From Auriscalpium vulgare (Eukaryota > Basidiomycota > Agaricomycetes > Russulales > Auriscalpiaceae): a DNA stretch of 64,000 nt. The stretch spans positions 558,001 through 622,000 of the forward strand of contig JAHBBC010000001.1 of NCBI GenBank assembly GCA_019915015.1. The letters run 5' to 3'. This document shows, piece after piece, positions 22,811 through 33,200 of this stretch. The notes under the pieces were generated by a model, which saw only the letters and a program-made list of their open reading frames with translations, searched no databases and had not been told where the DNA came from. Positions within the stretch are counted from its first letter, which is position 1. Each line of letters starts with the position of its first letter. The position numbers and the translations under genes were made by a program.

Positions 22811-23992
22811 ATGCAGGCCGTCCTACTCCGCGCGTTTTCGCGTTTCCGGCTGTACCAGCTGTTGATACATCCGGTTGAGGTGCCCTTGCCTGGTGCCGAC
22901 GCTTCCTCATTTCCCGCGGCCGCCGTTGCCTGGCTTCAGGAGATCTCCGACCTTTTGGTGCGTCGTCCCGCGGCCCTCTTTTCCCTCATCCCGGCCTCGT
23001 ACTGACGTTGTCTTCGCTTCTTCCCCCCTTTTCAGCAGGACCATCGCGAGACGTCGCATTTTACCCTACCGGCCCTCGCGTCCATGACCGTCGTCTCGAC
23101 GCTCTCCTACCTAGCGGAGCGCTTTCCCGAAACGTTCGAACAAACCGCCCCCATTCGCGCGAATATCGTAGGAAATATTCCGTTCGGAGGGGACAACGCC
23201 CCGGGGCAGCCACCCAGCGTCGCTCTGCTTCCTCACGTGGTCCATGTGGACTCCTTGGCCCACCTGGTGGAGCGCTCCGTTTGGTTGCTGTACCGTCACC
23301 AACTTCACGGCCGGGCAACTTTCGAGGTCAACTTGGCAGCGCTGTTCGGCCCCGAGTTTGCCCCCCGTCCCGACGGCCTTGCCACCCGTGTTGCCGAGTT
23401 ATTCCTTCGCGACCTCGATCGTTTGAGTGACGACCTCGACCACGCCGACGGGCTGGTCGGGGCCCTCATGCTCCCCTTGAACCGCGCCGTGATCGGAATG
23501 ACCCACCCCCGCGACATTGGCGTCCTCGACTTCCTTGCGGCCGCGAGTCCCTCGTTGCAGGCTGCCCATCGTGCGAACGTCCGTGAAGCCGCCGACTATC
23601 TCGTTCCCGGCCTCAAGTTGGTCGCGGAGCTTCGCGACTTCGTTTGGGCGGACCAATTGAACGCCAGCCACCTGCGCCACGCCGTCACTCGCCTCGAAGG
23701 CACCGCGGGAAAGCTGCTGTACGATGCCTGCGAAGTTGCCGCGGTCCTCGACCACCTCGCCGGTGCCGGTCCTATGCGCCGTATGCTTACCGCCCTTCCC
23801 TTCCCGCCGCTTACTCACCGAGTCATCCGCCGCGGCTCTATCGCGTTCTCGTGGGGGGTCCCCAACCTTGTTGAGGTCGTGGGCCCGAGGCCTCCTGATG
23901 CCCTGAGTCGACGGGCTGGTCGTAGGAATGGGGGTAACCGCGCCCGGACTCCCGCGCCCAATGGTGCGTCTGGGTCCGGTGCGCCCGCGTAG
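22811..23992 (+). CDS. Gypsy-1 antisense gene B, unknown protein
   Basis: Two-exon gene. Exon 1 begins MQAVLLRAFSRFRLYQLLIH and runs to WLQEISDLL. A GTGCGT donor at about 22960 and a TTTTCAG acceptor before QDHRETSHFTLPALAS (near 23037) join it to exon 2, open to TAG at 23990; about 370 residues. The protein looks globular and mostly helical (VARVAELFLRDLDRL; LVGALMLPLNRAVIG; VREAADYLVPGLKLVAELRD). It ends in a basic, low-complexity tail (RRAGRRNGGNRARTPAPNG) that could bind nucleic acid. No known domain. It lies head-to-tail 340 bp after gene A; both could be cargo acquired together. Confidence 0.6.
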
Positions 23993-24272
23993 CGAGCGAT
24001 TCCTGTAATTTGCCCAAGGCGCCCTTAGGGCCCAGTAATGCCATTCCGTTCCCTATCCCTTCTTCTTGACTCGCGCGCGAGCGCTCGCTAAGCCGTGTGA
24101 AGGTAAGCGCCGCACCTGTCGCGGCCCGGCGGGCCCGCTCTGCTTCCACGTCGGAAGCAAAAACCCACACGCTGGCGCGGCGCCCCGTCTTAACGCGACG
24201 CGTTGCGCCTCGACCTCTCCGTCTCTCTCTTTCCTCCCCTCACCTTCTCCCTATCTCCCCCCTTCCCTGGCC

Positions 24273-25940
24273 ATGTCTGCGTTCTCCCGCCCCATCAACC
24301 TCAGGAAACGGCTGTCCGCCGTAGAAGCGCTCGTCGCCTCCCTCCCCACAGTCGACTCCGCCCACTACGGCGAGTTCGCCGCGAACTGGGAGTCGGCCAC
24401 GGTGAGTGCCCACGGCCTCTCGCTCCCGACGCTCTGCTGACCCTCCCTTGTGTCCAGTCCGCCTATGCTGAGGTGTTGGGGGAGGACCCCCCGCCGTCCG
24501 AGGTGCTGGACAGGATCGGGGCCGTGTCCGCCGTTGTCGACGCCTGGCCGTCCTCCGGCCCCTCCCCCACGCCGTCCTCACCCGCCATCCCCTACTCCAC
24601 TCCCGTCGCCGCTCCCCTCTCCCGTCAGGCTGGCAAGCGGGCCCGCGCCGACAGTGCCCTCCCCGCGCCTTCTGTCCGCCCCCCGGTCTCCTCCACGCCT
24701 CACCGCGCCGCCGCCCGCGCTTCCCCGCCGCCCACCAAGCGCAACCGCGAGTCCGCCCCCTCCGAGGCTGACGCCGAGGCCGAGGTCGACGAGCTAGATG
24801 AGGCGGGGGACCCGCAGGAGCCCGTCGCGCAGCGCACCCGCGGCGCCACCAAACTCCCCGCCCCCCGATCAGTCCCCGCCGCCGCCAAGTCGAAGGGCAA
24901 GGGCAAAGCCGTCCGCAGTTCCAAGCGCCCTGCCAACGTCCCCTCCGGCTCCCTCGTGCCTCCGCCCGCCGCCACTGTCCCCTCTTCCGAGGCCGGCTCC
25001 CCCGCGCCCGCCGCCGACCCTTCCACCTCCGTCAAGGGCGCCAAGATCCCCGTCGCTGACACCTTCCCGGGCCGCCGCCTTCAGGTACGTCGCCCTTTTC
25101 TTGTCCGTCGTGTTGCGCCGCTCACACTCCGACCCTCAGGCTTCCGCCCCCTGCTACCGCTGCGCCACGATGGACTCCCACCCCACGTGCTTCTTCACGG
25201 ACGTCAGCGGCCGCCAGTGCCATCGCTGCTTCGTGGGCCACCACAAGTGCGACGACGGTGTCCGCGGGACGCACTTCTACGTGGTGGGCAGCGACGGAGT
25301 CTCGCAGGATGTCGACCCTGCCGGCATCCATGTCCGTCCCCGGTCCTCCGCCTTCGACTGGGCCGACCACCCCGACCCTGCCGGCGCCGTCCCCATCCTC
25401 CGCTACGACTCCCCGCCGCAGCTTTTCCGGACCTACAACGCGCTCACGGAGGAGCTCAACACCATCAGCGTCAACTACGCGACGCTCGACGCCCGGGCCC
25501 GCGGCATCGTCGCTGAGCGGAACTGGGTCTGGCAGACCCTGCAGCAGCTCGGCGACCCCGCGTTCCCTGCGCCTGCTGGGGGCCTCATCTCGCCGCAGGT
25601 TGGCCCCTTCGATCCGCCGCGCCGCATCCCTCTCCCTGCTCCCCCCGCGTTGCGCGCCGCTTCTCCCGCGCCGGCCAGGCCTGCCTCGCGCCTCCTCCTT
25701 GCGCCACCCTCGTCGGCTCTCATCGCCTCTTCCCTCCCGCTGCCGGCGCCGCCGTCGTGCCTCTCGTCGGTCGCGCCTCTCGCCTTCCTTCCCCCGCGCC
25801 TCCGGTTGCTCCCGCTGCGCCCTTCTCGCCGCTCGCCGCTGCCGCTCCTCCCGCGTCGGACCCTGCCCCGGCCCTACCATGCCTACCGCCGCCGCTCCCT
25901 CCTTCGAGGATGTCGGCACGCCGCCCTCCGCCGCGGCTGA
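24273..25940 (+). CDS. Gypsy-1 antisense gene C, six-Cys zinc-cluster-like protein
   Basis: Three exons. Exon 1 (24273-24401) encodes MSAFSRPINLRKRLSAVEAL to NWESAT. Intron 1 is 24402-24457 and intron 2 is 25085-25139, both phase 0. Exon 2 is a disordered Pro/Ala/Ser-rich stretch with a basic patch (KSKGKGKAVRSSKRP). Exon 3 opens with the cysteine motif CYRCATMDSHPTC then CHRCFVGHHKC, spacing CX2C-X8-C-X9-CX2C-X6-C. This resembles the fungal Zn2Cys6 cluster with a longer first loop, so DNA or RNA binding is plausible. A helical segment (LTEELNTISVNYATLDARAR) follows. The Pro/Arg-rich end stops at 25940; an alternative frame ends SFEDVGTPPSAAADG at 25971, so the last 250 bp are uncertain. Gypsy-2 has a counterpart at 49708-51763 with the same intron just before the cluster. 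Confidence 0.68.
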
Positions 25941-26386
25941 TGGTCCCGCTGACCCCGCGCCCGCCGCTTAGCCGCTTGCGAGCCTTCTTCAAAAGGAGTC
26001 GCCCCTGCTTCAACAGCAGAGGGCCTTGGTGCTTCGATGCGGGGGGCGTTCCTCGTGTCCTAGGTGGGGGTTTCGGCGTCTCGCTGTCGTGTTGTCCGCT
26101 CGTTATCGGTCTGTTCATAGTTGTTCGCTATCCGTCGCTACCTCTTTGCTGTGTACATAGAATTCGCTATCCTGCTATGTTGTGAATAGAGTCCATTGCT
26201 TGTGTCACAGTGTGAGCGTGTCCTATCGCGTTTCCGGCGCGACCTCAGCCTTGTTCCAGACCCTTGAAGCCTTAGTCGGTGCCTGCCCAGTCCGAGCTTC
26301 GCTAGCGCTCGCGACCTCGACTTATCGTCCTGACTCGTCTCCATCCGTACTTCCAGCTGTTCAGTCCTAAATACCACCGTCTAATC

Positions 26387-26422
26387 CTCCCCCCAACTGA
26401 AATATCGACTGTCCTCAGTCGC
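26387..26422 (-). promoter_or_regulatory. Gypsy-1 internal hairpin and polypurine-like module
   Basis: On the minus strand: stem CGACTG, loop AGGA, stem CAGTCG (26406-26421), then ATATTTCAGT and TGGGGGGAGG. It matches the LTR-proximal module (21098-21134) at about 31 of 37 positions. The stem differences pair with each other (A-T in one copy, G-C in the other). It lies 24 nt past the pol stop, between pol and the convergent antisense gene C. Confidence 0.65.
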
Positions 26423-26444
26423 CGTAGTGCTGGGCGGTACTCTT

Positions 26445-29400
26445 TTAGACGGTGATCTCGTCGTCCTGGTCATCGTCTTCCCTGGTGGGGTCGTCTGCTT
26501 CCTCTTCATGAATGGCATCGTGATCCTGCCTATCTTCATGAAGTAGCTCGTCCACCCTGGACTGTGGGACGTCCAGAAATTCGGGCAACTCTGGCAGCGC
26601 AATGTTCGTTCGCGCGAAGTAAGGCAGGACGCGAAACTCCGCGACCGGTCGGTCGAAGAGCGCACCGTGGAGGTCCGCAAGCACGTAAGGTCCTCCTTTC
26701 CGTCGGCCAATTACCACGAACGGTCCATCGTAGCGCGGAAGCATTTTTCGATCTAATGACTTCTCGTACCGCGTGAACCGTAGGAGGACCAAGTCGCCTC
26801 TCTTGAAATTGTAGTCGCGAATCGTCGCTTCGTGGTCACGTTCAAATTTTACCGCCGCGATACGTCGCGCTTCAAAGACTTTGTCGTGGATGGTCCTTAA
26901 CTGGGCTTTTCTCTTTTGTAGGGCCATTGCCCTGCGCGCTATGAGGTCTGTGGAAGACAGTAGAGACTCGGGCGGAGGCATCAAGTATGAAGCCTCGATG
27001 ATATCCAGCGGCATTAGCGGCTGCGTTCCTGTTACCGCGAAGTATGGCGAGCAGCCCATCCTCCGCCTGATCGTTATCCTGTCCGACCAGAATACCGAGT
27101 ACGCAACCGATGACCATTTTGCAGCATTTCCATCGGCTGCCTTGTAGAGCGCTTGACGTACGTCGAAGTGAGACCGCTCGACTATTCCGTTGGCTCGCGA
27201 ATTATATCCCGATATTCGAATGTGCCGGACTCCATACTTATGCGACAGGGATTCCAAGGCCGACACGAACGGTGCGCCGTTGTCCGTGACCACTTCTCGC
27301 AGGGCGCCCCACCGGCACAAGACGTCTTCGAAAATCCATTTCGCGATGGCGTCCGCCGTCTCCGCCCTTAGCATTCTCCACTCTGGATAGTGGGTTACGG
27401 AGCAGCGTCCTTGGACGATGTATTTGAATCCGCCGCTTGCTGGCATATGCATGGTGTCTGCATACATCTTTGCGAAAAGGTTCGCCGGCGTTGCCACCGT
27501 TGGCGGTATCAGGCTGTGGCGAACTAGTCGGGTTTCGCAAATATGGCACGTTCTCACCCACCAAGCCACGTCTGCGTCCACGTATGGCCACCAGAAACGC
27601 TCCAACAGCATCATCCGCGTCGCGTAGACGCCTTTGTGTCCGACATCGTCATGAGCTGCTTTGAGGACCGCGATACGTCGGTCTCCTCCCAGCACGAGTT
27701 GGTGCCTGCCTTGGTGGTGCCTTTTGAAAAGGCGGTCCCCATCCTTGAAGAACTGGAGCGCGTATCGAGCGAAACGAGCGAACTGTTCGTCGGTCAAGTC
27801 CGCCGGCCGCGCCAGGGTCCCTAACCAGTCCCTGACTAGTTCCAGCCGCTTGTCAGCTTCATGAGCCTTGTCTGATCTGGGAACATCGCGATACGTCGCG
27901 TCCTGTACTGGTGCGGGTTGCATTTGGACCGTAGTTGCCCAGACGTCGGCCGGTTCATCGTGGGAGCGCCGGGCCTCCTCGCGACGTATCGCGTCCTGGC
28001 TTGAACCAGCCCCATGTTCGTCTGGTATGCTTCCTGGCCCCGTCCATCCATCTTGCCGTCGCGAGGCTCTCTCTTGCGCTGTCTTCGGGACTACCATGTT
28101 TACGATATGTGCGAAACCATACACCGCATCAACCCAGTCGTCGAAGTCGTCTTCCTGTTCCAGAGCGTCTCCTGGTTGCCTACGCCTCCTGGATAGGCCG
28201 TCGGGCCCGTGGAAGAGTCCCGGCACGTGCACTAGCTCAAAATGGAACATCAGGATGCCTATAATCCACCTGTTCATACTGGCCGATGGCTCGAGGTCAG
28301 GATTTTCCAGCATGCCTTTGATATACCTGGCGTCGACCTCAATGGTCAGGTTCCTCACCCCTATCAGGTAGACTTTAAGGGCCCGCAGGGCTCGAAAAAG
28401 ACCATAGAGCTCCAGCTTGGGCTGCGAGAACCGCGCTTCGCGATCGTTTAGCGCGATGCTACCAAATCGAGAATATCGGCGTCTCTTCCTGTCTTGGGGA
28501 ACGTTGGGGTCCGCCTGACTCAATAGGAAACCCACCGCGATGTACGAGGTGTCTACCGCTAGGATCACGGGGGCCTCCGACGTGTAATCAATCGGTAGGA
28601 GCGCTGGTGATGCGAGGACTGCCTCCTTGAGGTCCTCCATAGCTCGCGACTGTTCGGGTCCCCATTCGAACGGGACGTCCTTCCTCGTCAGGTGTGTCAA
28701 GGCATGGGCTCGGTGCGCAAAGTTACGGATAAAGATGCGCAGGACTCCGACAGTCCCCAAGAAAGCCCGTACGTCTGAGAGATCCGTGCACGGCCCCCAA
28801 TTGCGAATCTTCGCGACCTTTTCTTCGTCTGCCATCCTTCCTTGCGGTGTGCAGCGGTGCCCTACCACGTAGAATTCTGGTACGCACAGCTGTGATTTCC
28901 ATCCTGAGAACGTGCCATGACAGTAGCGCATTCGTTGGACTACCCTGTTAACGTTGTTAAAGTGTTCCCATACGAACCGCCTTATGCCGTTGTTGCCGGG
29001 GATCGTTTCGTATCCTCCGCCTTCCGTCCTGTAGTCCGAGTCCGGCCCCTTCAGGGGGACGTCGTCTATAAAAGGCACCGTAATATGCGGGATTTCCGGT
29101 TGGAGAATAAAGGTCACGTCGTCGTGGAAGATCGGGACGGAATTCGTCCACCCCATAGGCAGGGTCACCAGCCGTTTTGCGCCGTACGGCGTCTGGAAAG
29201 TCGTGAGGTCCCTTGAGGCTTCATCTAGTCTCCTTTCGTCATAGCCCACGTAGAGGTCCAGAATTCCCCCGCACGGCCGCCCCGCAAACTGCTCCGCCAA
29301 ATGATCTGGGAAGGGGGGTACTCCTGAGTGCGCGATGGTCACCGCATTCAGGGGTTCCAGACTATGGACTATACGGAGGCTGGTCCCGTCCTTCTTAACC

Positions 29401-30236
29401 ACACAGAACCACCTAGAGCGGTACGACGAGTTTGAGTCCTCGTAGACTCCCGCGGCGATCTTGGTCTTGATGAGCGCCATGACCTTGTCGTATATCCCTG
29501 GCGGAATCGGAATATTTCGCTGAACCCACGGCCGATGCGGAACTACTGGTATTGTGACGGGGGGGAAGAAGTCTTCTCGAAAGCGCCCCCGCTCCGAGTC
29601 GTCCCAGGCAAATGCCTCGTTTTGTGCGCACATAAACGCATGCATGAGCTTCCTTTCTTCCGGCCATAGGAAATCTCCGTCGTGGACTCGGTCAAATTGT
29701 TCGCGACGTTCCGCGGTGTACCTTCCCGTGGGTACGAAGTCCGGTGGCTTCTCTGGGAGCGGCGGCATATCCGCCAGGGGGTCCCCTCTGATCTCTCTGA
29801 GGATCCGGAAGTGCTCCGGCAGGTCCGTACGAATGGGCTTTACCTTGAGGTGTGCTGGCTTGTAACGCTTCTTCGTGGCCGCAAAGACTTCGCGCTGCAT
29901 CGCGGTCGGCTGTAGCTCACCTCTGTCCGTTTCCTCCTCTCTTTCTCTCCCACTCTCGCCGTCTCCCCAGTCTGCCGCCGTCCAAATAAACGTCCCTGCT
30001 CTTGCTCGTTCCTCCTCTTCCTCTCCTTCTTCCGCTCGCTTCGCGAACACTCCCGCGTATTCCTCCGGTAGGTCGCACACTGACAAATAAGCTGACTGCA
30101 CATCTTCGATTGTAGGCGAGGATTCGAGGTACACCAGGGATTCCATTCTAAGAGTATCAGGCTTATCGGGCTCGAACCCCACGACCAGCCCTACCTCCTC
30201 CTGGTCCTCCAACAAATCCTCTAGTCGCGAAAACCC
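26445..30236 (-). CDS. Gypsy-1 Pol: RT, RNase H, integrase
   Basis: Open for about 1,260 codons in the -1 frame relative to gag-protease; no ATG near its start, so it is probably made only as a Gag-Pol fusion. From the N-terminus: an acidic leader; reverse transcriptase with ILDLYVGYDERR, TLPMGWTNSVPIFHDDVTF and the catalytic FIDDVPLKG (near residue 380). Connection and RNase H follow (VILAVDTSYIAVGFLLS; RFSQPKLELYG; FHGPDGLSRR). The integrase has an H2C2 zinc-binding part (HDDVGHKGVYATR...CHIC) and a D,D-E core: YADTMHM, VVTDNGAPF and NGIVERSHFDVRQ. The C-terminus (MLPRYDGPFVVIGRRKGGPY) resembles the GPY/F module, with no chromodomain seen. All catalytic residues are present, so Pol looks functional. 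Confidence 0.92.
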   Translation of the reverse strand, partial: GFSRLEDLLEDQEEVGLVVGFEPDKPDTLRMESLVYLESSPTIEDVQSAYLSVCDLPEEYAGVFAKRAEEGEEEEERARAGTFIWTAADWGDGESGREREEETDRGELQPTAMQREVFAATKKRYKPAHLKVKPIRTDLPEHFRILREIRGDPLADMPPLPEKPPDFVPTGRYTAERREQFDRVHDGDFLWPEERKLMHAFMCAQNEAFAWDDSERGRFREDFFPPVTIPVVPHRPWVQRNIPIPPGIYDKVMALIKTKIAAGVYEDSNSSYRSRWFCVVKKDGTSLRIVHSLEPLNAVTIAHSGVPPFPDHLAEQFAGRPCGGILDLYVGYDERRLDEASRDLTTFQTPYGAKRLVTLPMGWTNSVPIFHDDVTFILQPEIPHITVPFIDDVPLKGPDSDYRTEGGGYETIPGNNGIRRFVWEHFNNVNRVVQRMRYCHGTFSGWKSQLCVPEFYVVGHRCTPQGRMADEEKVAKIRNWGPCTDLSDVRAFLGTVGVLRIFIRNFAHRAHALTHLTRKDVPFEWGPEQSRAMEDLKEAVLASPALLPIDYTSEAPVILAVDTSYIAVGFLLSQADPNVPQDRKRRRYSRFGSIALNDREARFSQPKLELYGLFRALRALKVYLIGVRNLTIEVDARYIKGMLENPDLEPSASMNRWIIGILMFHFELVHVPGLFHGPDGLSRRRRQPGDALEQEDDFDDWVDAVYGFAHIVNMVVPKTAQERASRRQDGWTGPGSIPDEHGAGSSQDAIRREEARRSHDEPADVWATTVQMQPAPVQDATYRDVPRSDKAHEADKRLELVRDWLGTLARPADLTDEQFARFARYALQFFKDGDRLFKRHHQGRHQLVLGGDRRIAVLKAAHDDVGHKGVYATRMMLLERFWWPYVDADVAWWVRTCHICETRLVRHSLIPPTVATPANLFAKMYADTMHMPASGGFKYIVQGRCSVTHYPEWRMLRAETADAIAKWIFEDVLCRWGALREVVTDNGAPFVSALESLSHKYGVRHIRISGYNSRANGIVERSHFDVRQALYKAADGNAAKWSSVAYSVFWSDRITIRRRMGCSPYFAVTGTQPLMPLDIIEASYLMPPPESLLSSTDLIARRAMALQKRKAQLRTIHDKVFEARRIAAVKFERDHEATIRDYNFKRGDLVLLRFTRYEKSLDRKMLPRYDGPFVVIGRRKGGPYVLADLHGALFDRPVAEFRVLPYFARTNIALPELPEFLDVPQSRVDELLHEDRQDHDAIHEEEADDPTREDDDQDDEITV

Positions 30237-33200
30237 TCCACCCCCTGCTTCTGGGTTCGCGAGATGCGCTTGCGGCCGCGTGGAATAGTGGGGATTGACG
30301 CCATGACTCCCGTGTTTGGGTCCGTGATCGTGATTGTCTGCCTCTCGTCTGCAAAGTTTTGCACGGTACTTCCCGTGAGAACGTCAAAGGGCCTCCCCAG
30401 GAGCATGTCGTACGCCGGGTTGCGGATGATATGCACCTGTACGTATAGCGTTATACCCCCAATCTTCATCGGGACGTTTCTAGCCAGGCCTAGCGACCTA
30501 TCGCGACTTTTGTTGGCCGATATCATATCCAAGCGAACGTTCGGATCGTAATGCAGCCCGAGGTAATGGCATACGTCCTCGGACATGGAAATAATCTGCG
30601 ACCCGGGATCCACGACTGCCTCGATGTGCGCTTGGTTGTCGACTAGTGGCAAGATCGAACGGAGGGCCAGCGATTCCTTGGCGACTTCCAACGGCTCAGG
30701 GTCTGGTTCCCCTTCTCCTGCTTCTCCTAGATCTCCCATCAGAACCTCCACAATGACTTCTCCTACACGCGTCCCCTCGGGCAACTCCGTTGGCTGGTGT
30801 CCCAGGGCTTGCAGAAAGGTTTCGGGCATATGGTCCGCGAATCCCCTCACCACCTTCTCGTCCTCTCCTTCCCCTTCGTCCTGGTCGAAGTCGAACGGAA
30901 AGAGCTCTGGTTCGCTTTCCACCATCGCCTGGACTACTGGTACTCTTGCCTCGTTTGGGACCCGCTTAGGGGTCACCACGTTGCGAACTTGAGCGCGTAC
31001 TTCCGGGGCAATGGACATGAGCTCCCTCTGTGTCAAGGTGACCTCCGCATTCATGGCCCTCTCATAAACCTTACTTGCTATTACGGGGTCGCGGACCGGG
31101 GCGACCTTATTGTATGCTGGGTCCGCCTTGCGCTGCCCCGCGCTTCGTTGGTAACTTGCCGGCCCTACGTACGTCGCGTCGGGCACCTTCGCGAAAGGGT
31201 GGATCGGAGGTGTTAACGGCTCCTCACCCGCTGTGGTGTCTTCGTCGGCCTGCCTTGGTTTGTCTGCGCTATCCCCAGTCTCCCCTGGTCGGTCGACGGC
31301 CTCCGGCTCGAAGGAAACCTGCTTCTTGGCTTGCGTAAACGGCTTCCTCTTCGGAATGACCACCTCTGGAACTCGTCGCGACCTTTCGCGCTCGCCAGGC
31401 AGCAGCCCTATTGCCTGGGGAAACTCGCCCGCGTCCAGTGCGGCCTGCCGGCGTTCCTTCTGAGCTTGCCTTTCCGCTCGGGCCGTCAGGAGCACTGCCA
31501 TCTCCTGCTGGAGCTCCGTCATTCTGTCTTCGTCGGTCAATTGCGGCGTCAGTTGGATTAGGCCGGCGACCGTCTGCACTTTGGCCGGCACTGGCTCGTA
31601 GTCCATCGTCGTCAGCATCATGGCTTCTGACTGTCCGTGTTGATTCCCGGCGTAGTACGCATCCACACGCTGCTTCAGCGGGCCTTCTCCTAGCGGGATA
31701 AGCCCTCCACCCTTCAGAACGACCCGGTTGTTGTGGTCCCTAGATACGCGACCCGTCGCGATGTAGTCCTGGACCACCATACATTCCCTGACGAAGTGCC
31801 CCGTTTGGCCGCAGAAAAGGCATCCTGACGGCCCTCCCTGTCCGCCTTGATTTCCTTGCGTGGCGCGCGGCTGTTGAGTTCCCGAGGTACCCCCATAACC
31901 CCTCTGACCTCCGCCGTTCCCCTGGTTGACGAGCATCCGCGCGAACTGTTCGGCAACCGCGGCTTTGATTGCTTCTTGAAACTGTTCTATTTTGATTACA
32001 GGCTCCGTCGTTGCAACCGCCACTGCCGGTCCTGCGCTGACCGCTGGTACGATTGAGGGAGTGCCCCTCAGCTCGTACTCTCCTGCCTCTAGCACGTCGG
32101 CCATGGGGTACGGTGTTTCTTTATCGTGGTCCGGCAATTTGATCTGCAGTCTCGTCGCCACCCTGTTCATGAGGCTGTCCTGGAAAGCGCGAAGGAACGC
32201 GATATCGCGCTCACGGGTCGAGATCCTGCTTTTCTTAACCAGGAAGTCGGTGATCGCGAAGAACTGCCGATAGAATTCGCTGAGCTCGCCGCCGGACGCA
32301 ATGCCCAGACGGTACCGACTGCCTACGAGCGCGTCCATGTCCGCGATGGTATACTTGCGGTCCTCATCGGCTCCCGGGTACAGTTTAACAATGGCGTCCT
32401 GAAAGTCTTGGTAGGTCTTGGTGGGATCCTTAAACTCCGGCCTCGCTTCCCACTCCTCAGCCGTCGCGACGTCTAGGTAACGCACTGCATGGCCCTTCTT
32501 CGCCGTATCATCCGCTAGTTGAGCCCGGGCAAAGAGATGGTTCAGCTCGTCGAAGTAACGCGGTAACTCGCGGGCCTTCTGATTGAAAGACGGTGCGTTG
32601 CGGTCCCCGCGGGTAGGCATTGCGACTGGCGCGACGTTGGGCTGAGGCGGTATTGCCTGTTGTCCGCCGCCTCCCCCTCCTCCACCGCCTCCGCCTCCGC
32701 CGCCGCCTCCTCCACCCGTTCCTGTTCCTTGTTGCTGTGTACTCATTCCTGACTGTGTTGGCGACTTTGGGTTGCTGGGGTTCGAACGGCTTGATGGCGC
32801 TTCTTGGGGATTGTTGCTAGCTTCCGCGACGTTTCGCGAAGTCCTATCTTGTAAGGAAACGGCCCGTCCCCATCCCGGACTGACCCGTTCGTTCCTCGAG
32901 CATTCCCCTTCCGGATCATGCCGTGTGTGATGGTCGCTATCGCCACCATCAGAATTCAGAAGCAAACCTTCTAGTCCCTCGATCGTGACGCGATCCCCTC
33001 CTGTGATCAGGGACCTAGGGTCCTCTCCGGCGCGTCGGATCTCCCTACTGAGGGTCGGTCCATGCGGATCCTCTTCTTCTGATGGCAGGCTTGATAGCGA
33101 TGAGACTTCCCCCTGTTCGTCTTGTGGTTCCTCGATTTCTGCCTCTATGGCCGCCTGTCGCGACGTATTGCGAGCGTCCGCCCTCGTGGTCCTCTGCGGC

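Noticed and set aside
24240..25920. Long minus-strand frames opposite gene C (for example 25122-25919, 265 codons)
   Set aside because: They are mirror frames of a very GC-rich Pro/Ala/Arg-coding exon; composition is Arg/Gly/Glu-rich without domain, and the plus strand has splice sites and the cysteine motif.
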